Positions 34,973 through 43,219 of a stretch of 64,000 nucleotides of DNA are shown one piece after another; position 1 is the stretch's first letter; each line of letters starts with the position of its first letter. This DNA is from JAHRAW01 sp965243285 (GTDB taxonomy: Bacteria > Pseudomonadota > Gammaproteobacteria > Arenicellales > Poriferihabitantaceae): NCBI GenBank assembly GCA_965243285.1, contig OZ251537.1, positions 1 to 64,000 on the forward strand. Reading direction: 5' to 3'. A program made the position numbers and the translations under genes. Under the pieces are notes generated by a model. It searched no databases, was not told where the DNA came from, and saw only the letters and a program-made list of their open reading frames with translations.

Positions 34973-36400
34973 GTGAACTACATCAGCACTCGCGGTGGCG
35001 GCACCGCCTTAAATTTCCAGCAAGCCACGCTGGCCGGGCTTAGCCCCGATGGCGGGCTGTATGTGCCGAGCGCCTGGCCGGTTTTCAGCGCCGCGGAAAT
35101 CAGCGCCTGGCGCGGTTTGGATTATCCCGCGTTAGCGACGCGCATCATCAGCCGCTTCACCGGCGAGTGCATTTCCCCCGCCGACCTCGAGTGTTTGTTG
35201 GACGAATCTTATCGATGTTTTGGCGATAACGCCGCCGCCCCGCCGCTCACCCAGTTGGACGATTCGCTATATTTTCTGGAGTTGTTCCACGGCCCCACCT
35301 TGGCCTTCAAAGATTTCGCGCTGCAATTTCTGGGGCGATTATTCGAGCATTTTCTGAGCGCGCCCGGACAATCGCAATCGCAATCGCGTTGCATCATCAT
35401 CGGCGCCACTTCCGGCGACACCGGCTCGGCCGCCATCGAAGCGCTGCGCGGCATCGACGCCGTGGCCCTCTATATGTTGCACCCGGCCGGGCGCGTGTCG
35501 GCGGTTCAGCGCCGCCAGATGACTACAGTGGTGGACCACAACATTCACAATATCGCGGTGCGCGGCGATTTTGATGATTGCCAAAACCTCGTCAAAGCCA
35601 TGTTCGCCGATGCGGAATTTCGCCGCCGCCACACCCTCGCGGCGGTCAATTCCATCAACTGGGCGCGGATTTGCGCGCAGACGGTGTACTACTTTTATGC
35701 CGCATTGCGCCTCGGGGCGCCGGCGAAAGCGGTCAATTTCGCCGTGCCGAGCGGCAATTTCGGCAATGTTTTCGCCGCTTATGCGGCGCGCCAGATGGGG
35801 CTGCCCATTGCGCGCTTGATTATCGGCTCCAACAGCAACGACATTCTCACGCGTTTTTTTGCCAGCGGGCGCATGGCGCGCAACGCCGTCAGCGCCACCC
35901 TTTCGCCGAGTATGGACATTCAAGTGTCGAGCAATTTCGAGCGCTATTTGTTCGAATTGTTAGGGCGCGATAGCGAACAACTGCGCAGACTGATGGCGCA
36001 ATTCACAGCCCATGGGGAATTTCGCGTGGCCGATGAAGCGCACCGCCGCGCCACCGCGTTATTTTCCGCGTACCGATTTTCCGACCCGCAAACCACCGCC
36101 GAAATGCACCGCGTATATGCGCAAAGCGGAAAATTCATCGACCCGCACAGCGCCATCGGCATCGCCGCGGCGCGGCGCTTCACAGACGAAATGGACGGCG
36201 GCGATTCCGCCACCCCCACCATCGCCATCGGCACCGCCCACCCAGCGAAATTCGGCGCTGCGGTCACCGAGGCATGCGGCGCGTCGGCGCCGTTGCCCGA
36301 ATCCTTGCAAGCGATTCTGACGTGCCCGGAAAAACTACAACAAGCGCGCAATGATGTGCAGGCGATAAAAGCCATCATCGACCGTAGCGCCGGGCGATAA
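34973..36400 (+). CDS. thrC: Threonine synthase
   Basis: 475 residues, fold-type II PLP enzyme making threonine from O-phosphohomoserine. Opening MNYISTRGGGTALNFQQATL, PLP-binding Lys113 in HGPTLAFKDFALQFLG, phosphate-binding IIGATSGDTGSAAIEAL and NFAVPSGNFGNVFAAYAARQ. GTG start at 34973, 26 bp after the DUF1015 gene. Works in the same branch as asd at 30029; homoserine dehydrogenase and kinase are not in the window. Confidence 0.94.
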   Translation: MNYISTRGGGTALNFQQATLAGLSPDGGLYVPSAWPVFSAAEISAWRGLDYPALATRIISRFTGECISPADLECLLDESYRCFGDNAAAPPLTQLDDSLYFLELFHGPTLAFKDFALQFLGRLFEHFLSAPGQSQSQSRCIIIGATSGDTGSAAIEALRGIDAVALYMLHPAGRVSAVQRRQMTTVVDHNIHNIAVRGDFDDCQNLVKAMFADAEFRRRHTLAAVNSINWARICAQTVYYFYAALRLGAPAKAVNFAVPSGNFGNVFAAYAARQMGLPIARLIIGSNSNDILTRFFASGRMARNAVSATLSPSMDIQVSSNFERYLFELLGRDSEQLRRLMAQFTAHGEFRVADEAHRRATALFSAYRFSDPQTTAEMHRVYAQSGKFIDPHSAIGIAAARRFTDEMDGGDSATPTIAIGTAHPAKFGAAVTEACGASAPLPESLQAILTCPEKLQQARNDVQAIKAIIDRSAGR

Positions 36401-36448
36401 GCGCCATAAAAACCGCCGGCATTTTATAGCCACCACCGATAAACCATT

Positions 36449-37369
36449 TTGCTCAAATTTTTGCGGCAACACTGGCGGGGAGAACTCACCCTGGCGGTGT
36501 CTTTTTGGGTGAATTTGGTGTTGGTGTTCGCCGCGGTGCAATTTCTCGAGCGCTATAGCCAGCCGCCCTATGTGGACGACTCCATGGCAACCGCCGCCGC
36601 GTTGGCGTTCTTTTTGGTGGCGCGTTTGCTGGTTTATCCATGGCAAGCGGTGGGCGTGATTCGCGCTTGCGAGCGCCACATCGTCATGCACGGCGGGCGC
36701 GGCTGGGCGGTCGCCGCGCAGGGCGTGGTGGTCATAAGCCTAGCGGCTACGCTAGTGGCGACCTTCGCCAGCTATCAGGCGGTGCTGCGCCACCGGCTTG
36801 AAGCGCGCGCCGCCGAAGCGGTGCCGGACGCGGCGTTGTATACCCTCACTTTGGTCGCCGATTTCCCTGGCTCTGGCGCGGGCGCAGGGGCAGATCTTTT
36901 GATTCATCTGCGCGGCGAATTGCAGGTGGGCGTTACCAGCCAGGTGGCGGCGTTGCTCGCCGCCCATGCGCAAATCAGCGGCATTATTCTCGACAGCGGC
37001 GGCGGCCACATCTACGCCGGGCGCGGGCTGGCGCGGTTGATTCGCGAGCGCGCTTTAAACACCTATGTAGGGGAACAATGCGCATCGTCGTGCGCCACCG
37101 CGTTTATCGCCGGCGCGGTGCGTACCCTCGGCGCGGGCGCGCGATTGGGTTTTCATCAATACACCAACTTGGGCAAGCAAAACCCCGCGTTGCCAGCCAT
37201 GGACATCGACGCCGAGCACGCCAAAGACATGGCATGGTTTGAATCCCAAGGCATTAGCGCGGATTTTTTGGCAAAAATATTCGCCCAACCGCCGCATAAA
37301 ATGTGGTGGCCGCCGGCGGAAGAACTGCGCCGCGCCGGCGTGATACACCACCGCGTCCCTGCGTTATAA
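36449..37369 (+). CDS. Membrane protein with periplasmic ClpP-like domain (COG3904-like)
   Basis: 306 residues. Three N-terminal membrane segments (about 13-34, 47-66, 88-108) precede a soluble C-terminal domain with a ClpP/SppA-like crotonase fold. The signature is IILDSGGGHIYAGRGLARLI followed by GEQCASSCATAFIAGA, where the Ser between the Cys residues is the likely nucleophile, and ARLGFHQY. Function of this group is unknown; a membrane-tethered peptidase is the usual guess. TTG at 36449 is the first usable start after an in-frame stop. Convergent with the pot operon. Confidence 0.7.
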   Translation: MLKFLRQHWRGELTLAVSFWVNLVLVFAAVQFLERYSQPPYVDDSMATAAALAFFLVARLLVYPWQAVGVIRACERHIVMHGGRGWAVAAQGVVVISLAATLVATFASYQAVLRHRLEARAAEAVPDAALYTLTLVADFPGSGAGAGADLLIHLRGELQVGVTSQVAALLAAHAQISGIILDSGGGHIYAGRGLARLIRERALNTYVGEQCASSCATAFIAGAVRTLGAGARLGFHQYTNLGKQNPALPAMDIDAEHAKDMAWFESQGISADFLAKIFAQPPHKMWWPPAEELRRAGVIHHRVPAL

Positions 37370-37400
37370 CTTATCCCTTTATAAATTTATCGCTGCTGAA

Positions 37401-38252
37401 TTAATGCGGCGTGATGCCGCGCAAGCGTTCGCCGCGGCGACGCAACAACTCCACCGAAGTCAGTAGCATGATGGAGACGGTCACCAACAGCGTGGCCACG
37501 GCCAAAATGGTGGGGCTGATTTGCTCGCGAATGCCGGAGAACATCTGCCATGGAATGGTGCGTTGCTCATAACTGCCGACGAACAACACCACCACCACCT
37601 CATCGAAGGAGGTGATGAAGGCAAACAGGGCCCCGGAGATAACGCCGGGCAAGATCAACGGCACGATGACTTTGAAAAAAGTCACCGTGGGCGAGGCCCC
37701 CAAGGCGGCCGCGGCGCGGATGAGGCTGTGGTCAAAACCGACCAGGGTGGCGGTGACGGTGATGACCACAAACGGCGTGCCTAAGGCCGCGTGGGCCAGC
37801 ACCACGCCGAGATGGGTGGATGACAAGCCGATTTTGCTGTAGAAAAAATACATGCCGGCGGCCGAGATGATAAGCGGCACGATCATCGGCGATATTAAGA
37901 TGCCCATGATGACGGATTTATGCGGCATTTCCGGACGGCTCAAGCCCAGGGCGGCGATGGTGCCTAAGGTGGTCGAGATCAAGGTGGCGAAAATGGCGAT
38001 GACGAAACTATTTTTAACCGCGCCTTGCCAATTCAGGTTAGTGAAAAAATCCTCATACCACTTCAACGAATAACCGGCTGGATCGAAGGTCAGCATTTCC
38101 TGCGTGAAAGTGAAAAACGGCACGGCGTTGAACGACAGCGGAATGACGATAAAAACCGGCGCGATGAGAAAAAAGAAAATCAGCGCGCAGATGCCGAGAT
38201 AGGCGTAGTGCCAGATTCTTTCCAGCCGGGTGGTGTAGATGGGGAGCGCCAT
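37401..38252 (-). CDS. potC: Polyamine-type ABC permease, PotC-like
   Basis: 283-residue inner-membrane permease, six hydrophobic segments. The EAA coupling loop is AAAALGASPTVTFFKVIVPL and ISGALFAFITSFDEVVVVLF is typical of PotC/PotI. Last gene of a - strand operon after potB. Family members move putrescine or spermidine. Confidence 0.9.
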   Translation of the reverse strand: MALPIYTTRLERIWHYAYLGICALIFFFLIAPVFIVIPLSFNAVPFFTFTQEMLTFDPAGYSLKWYEDFFTNLNWQGAVKNSFVIAIFATLISTTLGTIAALGLSRPEMPHKSVIMGILISPMIVPLIISAAGMYFFYSKIGLSSTHLGVVLAHAALGTPFVVITVTATLVGFDHSLIRAAAALGASPTVTFFKVIVPLILPGVISGALFAFITSFDEVVVVLFVGSYEQRTIPWQMFSGIREQISPTILAVATLLVTVSIMLLTSVELLRRRGERLRGITPH

Positions 38253-38343
38253 GGTTTTAGTCGATGGGGTTAGTGGCCGGTTCTACTCTTGTGTTTTAGT
38301 AGCCCGGTTTTGTTCGCCGGTTTTGCCGATTTGGCTTACAAGT

Positions 38344-39612
38344 TCAGCCGAGTTTCATGTTGTCGACGCCGACGATTTTGTCATACAAAAAGTACAACAC
38401 CATGACGATACCGAGCAGAATCGCGCCCAACGCCGCCGCCAGCCCCCAATTCAATGAATTGGACATGTGGAAGGCGATGAAATTGCTGATCAGCGTGCCG
38501 CTTTGCCCGCCGACCAAGGCCGGGGTGATGTAATAACCGATGGCGAGAATGAACACCAGGATGGCGCCGGCGCCGATGCCGGCCACGGTGTTGGGCATAT
38601 AAATACGCACGAAGGCGGTGAATGGCGTGGCGCCGAGGGATTTGGCGGCGCGCATATAACTCGGCGGGATGGTTTTCATCACGCTATACAACGGCAACAC
38701 CATGAACGGCAACAAAATATGCACCATAGCGACGATAGTGCCGGTGCGATTGTGAATCATGGACAGGCGGTCATCGTCCGCCACTAGGCCGAGCCACACC
38801 ACCAGATCGTTTATCACGCCCTCTTGCTGCAGCAGCGCTATCCACGCGGTGGTGCGCACCAGCAGCGAGGTCCAAAACGGTAACAACACCAAAATCATGA
38901 GCAGGTTGCTTTTCGCCGTGGGTAGCACCGACAACAGATAGGAGATGGGATAGGCCAAAATCAGGCACAGCACGGTGATGAGCAAACTCACCCACATGGT
39001 GCGCCAAAATAGTTTCAGGTAGATGCGCGAGCCGGGGTCTTTCCTTACGATGTCGCCGCTGGCGTCGCGGCTCATGTCCGTGGCCGATAGATAGTAGGCG
39101 ATGGTATAGGCCGCGCTTTCGCGCTTGAAAATTCGCCAATTTTCTACATCACCCCATTTTTTATCCACCGCGATGAAGGCGGCGCGATAGGGGGCTTCGA
39201 GTTTATCGGCATGGCGCGTGGTTTTGCGAAATAGGCTGGCGAAACCCGGTTTTTCGTAGTTCAGGCGCCGACCGACGCGGCCGCCGGCCTTGGTTTTTTT
39301 CGCCTCGACAAAATCCGCCGCCAACGCAACGAATACCGCTTCACCGGGCAATTCGCCGCTGCGTTCGTCCCAACTCTGCAGCGCCGGCACGGTTTGTTGC
39401 ATGACTTCGGCCACCAGTCGGTTTTCGACGCTGCGAAACAGCATGTCGACTATAGGCACAAAAAAGGTGATTAAAATAAACGCAAACAACGGCAACACCA
39501 AGCCGATGGCTTTTAATTTGCCGCGTCGCTGGGCGCGCGCCAGGCTGATTTTCAGCGGTACGCCGTCGGCGGTGACCAAGGTTTGCGTAGGATATGTGGT
39601 ATCGGGAGGCAT
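38344..39612 (-). CDS. potB: Polyamine-type ABC permease, PotB-like, with large insertion
   Basis: About 422 residues, roughly 130 more than E. coli PotB. The extra sequence (about residues 60-195) lies between the first and second membrane segments, so it is probably periplasmic. It is charged (EKPGFASLFRKTTRHADKLE). Such long first loops occur in PotB-like permeases of the opine/polyamine group. EAA loop AAKSLGATPFTAFVRIYMPN, C-terminal ILAIGYYITPALVGGQSGTL. ATG at 39612 or GTG at 39615 could be the start. Confidence 0.88.
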   Translation of the reverse strand: MPPDTTYPTQTLVTADGVPLKISLARAQRRGKLKAIGLVLPLFAFILITFFVPIVDMLFRSVENRLVAEVMQQTVPALQSWDERSGELPGEAVFVALAADFVEAKKTKAGGRVGRRLNYEKPGFASLFRKTTRHADKLEAPYRAAFIAVDKKWGDVENWRIFKRESAAYTIAYYLSATDMSRDASGDIVRKDPGSRIYLKLFWRTMWVSLLITVLCLILAYPISYLLSVLPTAKSNLLMILVLLPFWTSLLVRTTAWIALLQQEGVINDLVVWLGLVADDDRLSMIHNRTGTIVAMVHILLPFMVLPLYSVMKTIPPSYMRAAKSLGATPFTAFVRIYMPNTVAGIGAGAILVFILAIGYYITPALVGGQSGTLISNFIAFHMSNSLNWGLAAALGAILLGIVMVLYFLYDKIVGVDNMKLG

Positions 39613-39685
39613 CACGCGTTTTTAAGGTTGATGGCGAGTGGTTTTTGCGGTGGTGGAGCGTGTTTTGTAGGTATTAATAAAACGA

Positions 39686-39709
39686 CGCCCGGGTTTATAA
39701 GCCCGGGCG
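39686..39709 (-). terminator. Hairpin between binding-protein and permease genes
   Basis: CGCCCGGG, 8-nt loop, CCCGGGCG. On the - strand it lies 45 bp after the binding-protein stop and is followed by GTCGTTTTATT. It is a likely partial terminator that keeps permease expression below that of the binding protein. Confidence 0.65.
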
Positions 39710-39753
39710 CCGCGCTATAGCGTGTCCACTTCAAGCCAATGTCGGCGCTTGAA

Positions 39754-40851
39754 TTACTGCGCTAGCCAGGCGTTGAATTGCTCGGCCAGGTCGTCTTTGT
39801 TATCGGCCCAAAACTCATAGTTGGTGAGCAGGGTGTGGCGGGCGTTGTTCGGGTCGGTGGGCATGTGCGGCGCCATGTCGATGCCTAATTCCGCGTGCTT
39901 GCCGACCAACGGCGCCGAAGAGGCGCGCGCCGGACCATAGGAGATGTATTTCGCTTGATCGGCCAGACGCTGGGTGTCGGTGGCGAAGCGCAAATACTTC
40001 AGCACCTCGGCTTCATTTTTGCCGCCCTTAGGTACCACCCAGCCGTCCAAATCAAACGCTTGGTAATCCCACATCATGGCGATGGGCTGTTTTTCCTCCT
40101 CGATAACGGAGAACAATCGGCCGTTGTAGGCCGACCCCATCACCACTTCGCCATCGGCGAGAAGTTGCGGGGTTTGCGAGCCTTTTTCCCACCAGATGAC
40201 GGAATCTTTGATGGTGTCGAGCTTGGCGAAGGCACGGGCGACGCCGGCTTCGGTGCCCAGCACATCGTACACATCATCGGCGTCCACCCCATCGGCGATC
40301 AAAGCCCATTCCAGGTTATAGGTCGGGTTTTTTTCCAGCGCGCGTTTGCCGGGGAAGTTTGCCAAATCGAACACATCGTCGATTTTGGTAGGCGCTCTAT
40401 CCAGTAAATCGGTGCGATAGCCGAACGCGGTGGAATAGACGATTTGCGGAATGAAGCACGGCGATACGATGAGGTCGCCGAAATCCGCCGAGGCCGGCGT
40501 GCCGTCTGGAGCGGCCGCTAATATGGCGTCGTGATCGATTTCAAGGGCGAGGCCTTCGTCGCAAGCGGTGATGGCGGCCGAGCCGACCACATCCACCAGA
40601 TCCCAGGTGATGTTGCCGGACTCTTGCTGGGCGCGCATTTTCGCCAAGCCCTCGCTGGAAGAATCGTCATTGACGATTGTGATGTCGGGGTTGTTCGCCA
40701 TATACGGCTCGTGATAAGCCTTTTGCTGGCTGGCGGTGTAGGCGCCGCCCCAAGAAACCACCACCAAATCGGTGGCGTGAACCGGGGTAACCAGACCGAC
40801 CACAGCGGCTGCCATGGCGGTCGATAGCAGGGTTTGTTTGACAATTTTCAT
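39754..40851 (-). CDS. Polyamine-type ABC substrate-binding protein, PotD-like
   Basis: 365-residue periplasmic protein (SBP_bac_8 group). Signal peptide about 26 residues ending VHA, then TDLVVVSWGGAYTASQQKAY, the common opening of PotD-like proteins. WVVPKGGKNEAEVLKYLRFA and the ISYGPARASSAPL segment are family features. The leader GAGGCTATTTACCC before the ATG resembles the porin leader core. Ligand uncertain: putrescine, spermidine or another cationic compound. Confidence 0.88.
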   Translation of the reverse strand: MKIVKQTLLSTAMAAAVVGLVTPVHATDLVVVSWGGAYTASQQKAYHEPYMANNPDITIVNDDSSSEGLAKMRAQQESGNITWDLVDVVGSAAITACDEGLALEIDHDAILAAAPDGTPASADFGDLIVSPCFIPQIVYSTAFGYRTDLLDRAPTKIDDVFDLANFPGKRALEKNPTYNLEWALIADGVDADDVYDVLGTEAGVARAFAKLDTIKDSVIWWEKGSQTPQLLADGEVVMGSAYNGRLFSVIEEEKQPIAMMWDYQAFDLDGWVVPKGGKNEAEVLKYLRFATDTQRLADQAKYISYGPARASSAPLVGKHAELGIDMAPHMPTDPNNARHTLLTNYEFWADNKDDLAEQFNAWLAQ

Positions 40852-40986
40852 GGGTAAATAGCCTCATTTGGAGTGGATGAAAGTAAAAAAATCACGCGCC
40901 CGCTTCATGGTGAATTAACATGACTCATCATGATGCATCATAAAACACCGCGAATCATGCCACACGCCGATAACGAGGGCGGGCGA

Positions 40987-42093
40987 TTAATCCGATGCGT
41001 CGAGGGCGCGACAATCTTCCGCATTCCAACCGATGTCCACCACATCCCCTTGCTTGAGGTGGGCGTGCACGGCTGAATTAGGAATCTTGACGATGAAATC
41101 GTCATGCCCGCACAAGGTGAAGCGGGTGCGGATGTGGTCGCCGAGATAAATCAACTCCTCGGCTTTGGCCGGGAAAATATTCGGCATGGCGCCTTTTTTC
41201 GGCGCCACCACCACGCGTTCCGGGCGCAGCGATAAAGTGGTGCGCCGGCCGACTCCATCGACCTTGATTTTGACCGCCGCAACCATGCCGCCGCCATCCA
41301 CTTCCACTTTCACCGCATCGCCCAGATCTTCGACCACGGTGCCGAACAGGCGGTTATTTTCGCCGATGAAGTTGGCGCAGAAGGCGTTATCGGGTTTTTC
41401 GTACAATATTTCCGGCGGCGCGCACTGTTGGATGATGCCGTCATCGAACACCGCCACGCGGTTCGACATGGTCAGCGCCTCGCTCTGGTCATGGGTGACA
41501 TACACCACGGTGAGGCCGAGGTTTTCGTGGATGTGTTTGATTTCGTATTGCATCTGCTCGCGCAAGTTTTTATCCAAGGCGCCGAGGGGTTCGTCCATCA
41601 ACACCAAATCGGGGTCGAAAACCAGCGACCTGGCCACCGCCACTCGTTGCTGCTGGCCGCCCGATAATTGCGCCGGACGGCGGTCGCCGAAGGCGCCCAA
41701 TTGCACCATATCCAGGGCGCGTTTGACCTTCGCCTCGCGCTCGCTTTTGCTCATTTTTCGCACTTCGAGGGGAAAGGCCAGATTTTCGGACACCGTCATA
41801 TGCGGGAACAGCGCGTAATTTTGGAACACCATGCCGATGCCGCGTTTGTGCGGGGCCACTCGGTTGATGCCGCGTCCGTTTAGGTAGATTTCGCCGTGGG
41901 TGGCGGGCTCGAAGCCGGCCAACATCATCAGGCAAGTGGTTTTGCCGGAGCCGGAGGGCCCCAACATGGTCAAAAACTCGCCCCGGGCGACATCGAGATT
42001 GAGGCTTTTGACCACTAACAACACGCCGTCGTAACTCTTTTGGATGTCTACGAAGCGAACCAGGGGTTGCTCGATTGATGGTTCAGCGGGCAT
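40987..42093 (-). CDS. potA: Polyamine-type ABC transporter ATPase, PotA-like
   Basis: 368 residues. ABC domain with Walker A GPSGSGKTT, signature LSGGQQQRVAVARSL, Walker B LVLMDEPLGALD, switch YVTHDQSEALTMSN. A C-terminal TOBE regulatory domain (about 285-360) follows. First gene of the potA-D-B-C set, with a 135-bp gap to the binding-protein gene. The 298-bp region upstream (42094-42391) holds short imperfect repeats (GCGGCGTTATTTTCA twice) and no gene. Confidence 0.92.
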   Translation of the reverse strand: MPAEPSIEQPLVRFVDIQKSYDGVLLVVKSLNLDVARGEFLTMLGPSGSGKTTCLMMLAGFEPATHGEIYLNGRGINRVAPHKRGIGMVFQNYALFPHMTVSENLAFPLEVRKMSKSEREAKVKRALDMVQLGAFGDRRPAQLSGGQQQRVAVARSLVFDPDLVLMDEPLGALDKNLREQMQYEIKHIHENLGLTVVYVTHDQSEALTMSNRVAVFDDGIIQQCAPPEILYEKPDNAFCANFIGENNRLFGTVVEDLGDAVKVEVDGGGMVAAVKIKVDGVGRRTTLSLRPERVVVAPKKGAMPNIFPAKAEELIYLGDHIRTRFTLCGHDDFIVKIPNSAVHAHLKQGDVVDIGWNAEDCRALDASD

Positions 42094-42391
42094 GGGATTT
42101 GGATTGGGAGTAGGTGGTGAATGACTGGATAGCGCCCATCTGCCAACTCGCCCCGAGGGCGATGGGCGGCGTTATTTTCAGCGGCGTTATTTTCAGCGGC
42201 GTTGTTTTGCCGGCCGCTATTTTAATGGCTGATGTTTTGATGGCTGATCATGATGTGCCGGTTGCTATTTTAAAATCCCAGGCAACATCGCTGGCGAAAC
42301 TGACAGCGGCTTCCTCAAACCGCCGCCAGCGGCAATCTGCGATAACCATAAACCAAACTACCCGGAAAAATCAATAGGCGGAAGCGGCGGG

Positions 42392-43219
42392 TTAGGCGGC
42401 GGTTTTGTCGCGACTAATTTGCGCGTAGGCGGAATGATTGTGGATGGATTCGAAGTTTTCGACGCTGACGCAGTAGCGCGTGATGCGCGCATCGCGATTC
42501 AACGCGCCAGCGATGTCGCGCGCCATGTCTTCGACAAATTTGGGGTTGTCGTACGCCCGCTCGGTGATAAATTTTTCATCGGCGCGCTTCAGCAGGCCGT
42601 ACAACTCGGCGCTGGCGTGGCTTTCCACCAGTTTAATCAAGGCTTCGATGTAAATTCCCTCGCTAGCGCGCACTTCGACGCGTACATGCGAGCGCTGGCT
42701 GTGGGCGCCGTAGTCGGAGATTTGCTTAGAGCATGGACACAGGCTGGTGACCGGAACCACCACCTCGAGCGCCGAATCACACCCCCCATGGTGGATTTCG
42801 CCGCTTAGCGTGACTTGGTAATCGAGCAAACTTCGCGCCCCGGACACCGGCGCCGTTTTGCGCACAAAATAGGGGAAATTCAGCTCGATTTTGCCGCCCG
42901 GAGACTCCAGCCGCGCGCTCATCTCGACCAGCAAGCGGTCGAAAGTCGCCACCGAAATGCTGCCCTGGCGGTTCAGCAAATCGACAAAACGCGACATGTG
43001 CGCGCCCTTGTAGCACGCCGGCAATTGCACATACATGCTGCACCAGGCCACCGTGTGCTGCGCGCCGCTTTGGTCTTCGATGATGAGCGGATGGCGAATA
43101 TTTTTGATGCCCACATAGTCGATGGCGATGTTGCGCAAGTCGGCGCCGCCTTGCACATCGGCCATGGCGGGCGTCGCTGGCGCCTCAGGCCGGGCCGCGA
43201 CCTGGCTGGGTATGTTCAC
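42392..43219 (-). CDS. folE2: GTP cyclohydrolase FolE2 (type IB)
   Basis: 275 residues. Converts GTP to dihydroneopterin triphosphate for folate and queuosine-type pathways; the IB family works with metals other than zinc. Signatures: IDYVGIKNIRHPL, GAHMSRFVDLLNRQG, the metal-site Cys in SLCPCSKQISDYGAHSQRSH, and VENFESIHNHSAYAQ. GTG start at 43219 overlaps the dxs stop as GTGA, indicating translational coupling at the end of the xseB-ispA-dxs operon. Confidence 0.95.
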   Translation of the reverse strand: MNIPSQVAARPEAPATPAMADVQGGADLRNIAIDYVGIKNIRHPLIIEDQSGAQHTVAWCSMYVQLPACYKGAHMSRFVDLLNRQGSISVATFDRLLVEMSARLESPGGKIELNFPYFVRKTAPVSGARSLLDYQVTLSGEIHHGGCDSALEVVVPVTSLCPCSKQISDYGAHSQRSHVRVEVRASEGIYIEALIKLVESHASAELYGLLKRADEKFITERAYDNPKFVEDMARDIAGALNRDARITRYCVSVENFESIHNHSAYAQISRDKTAA

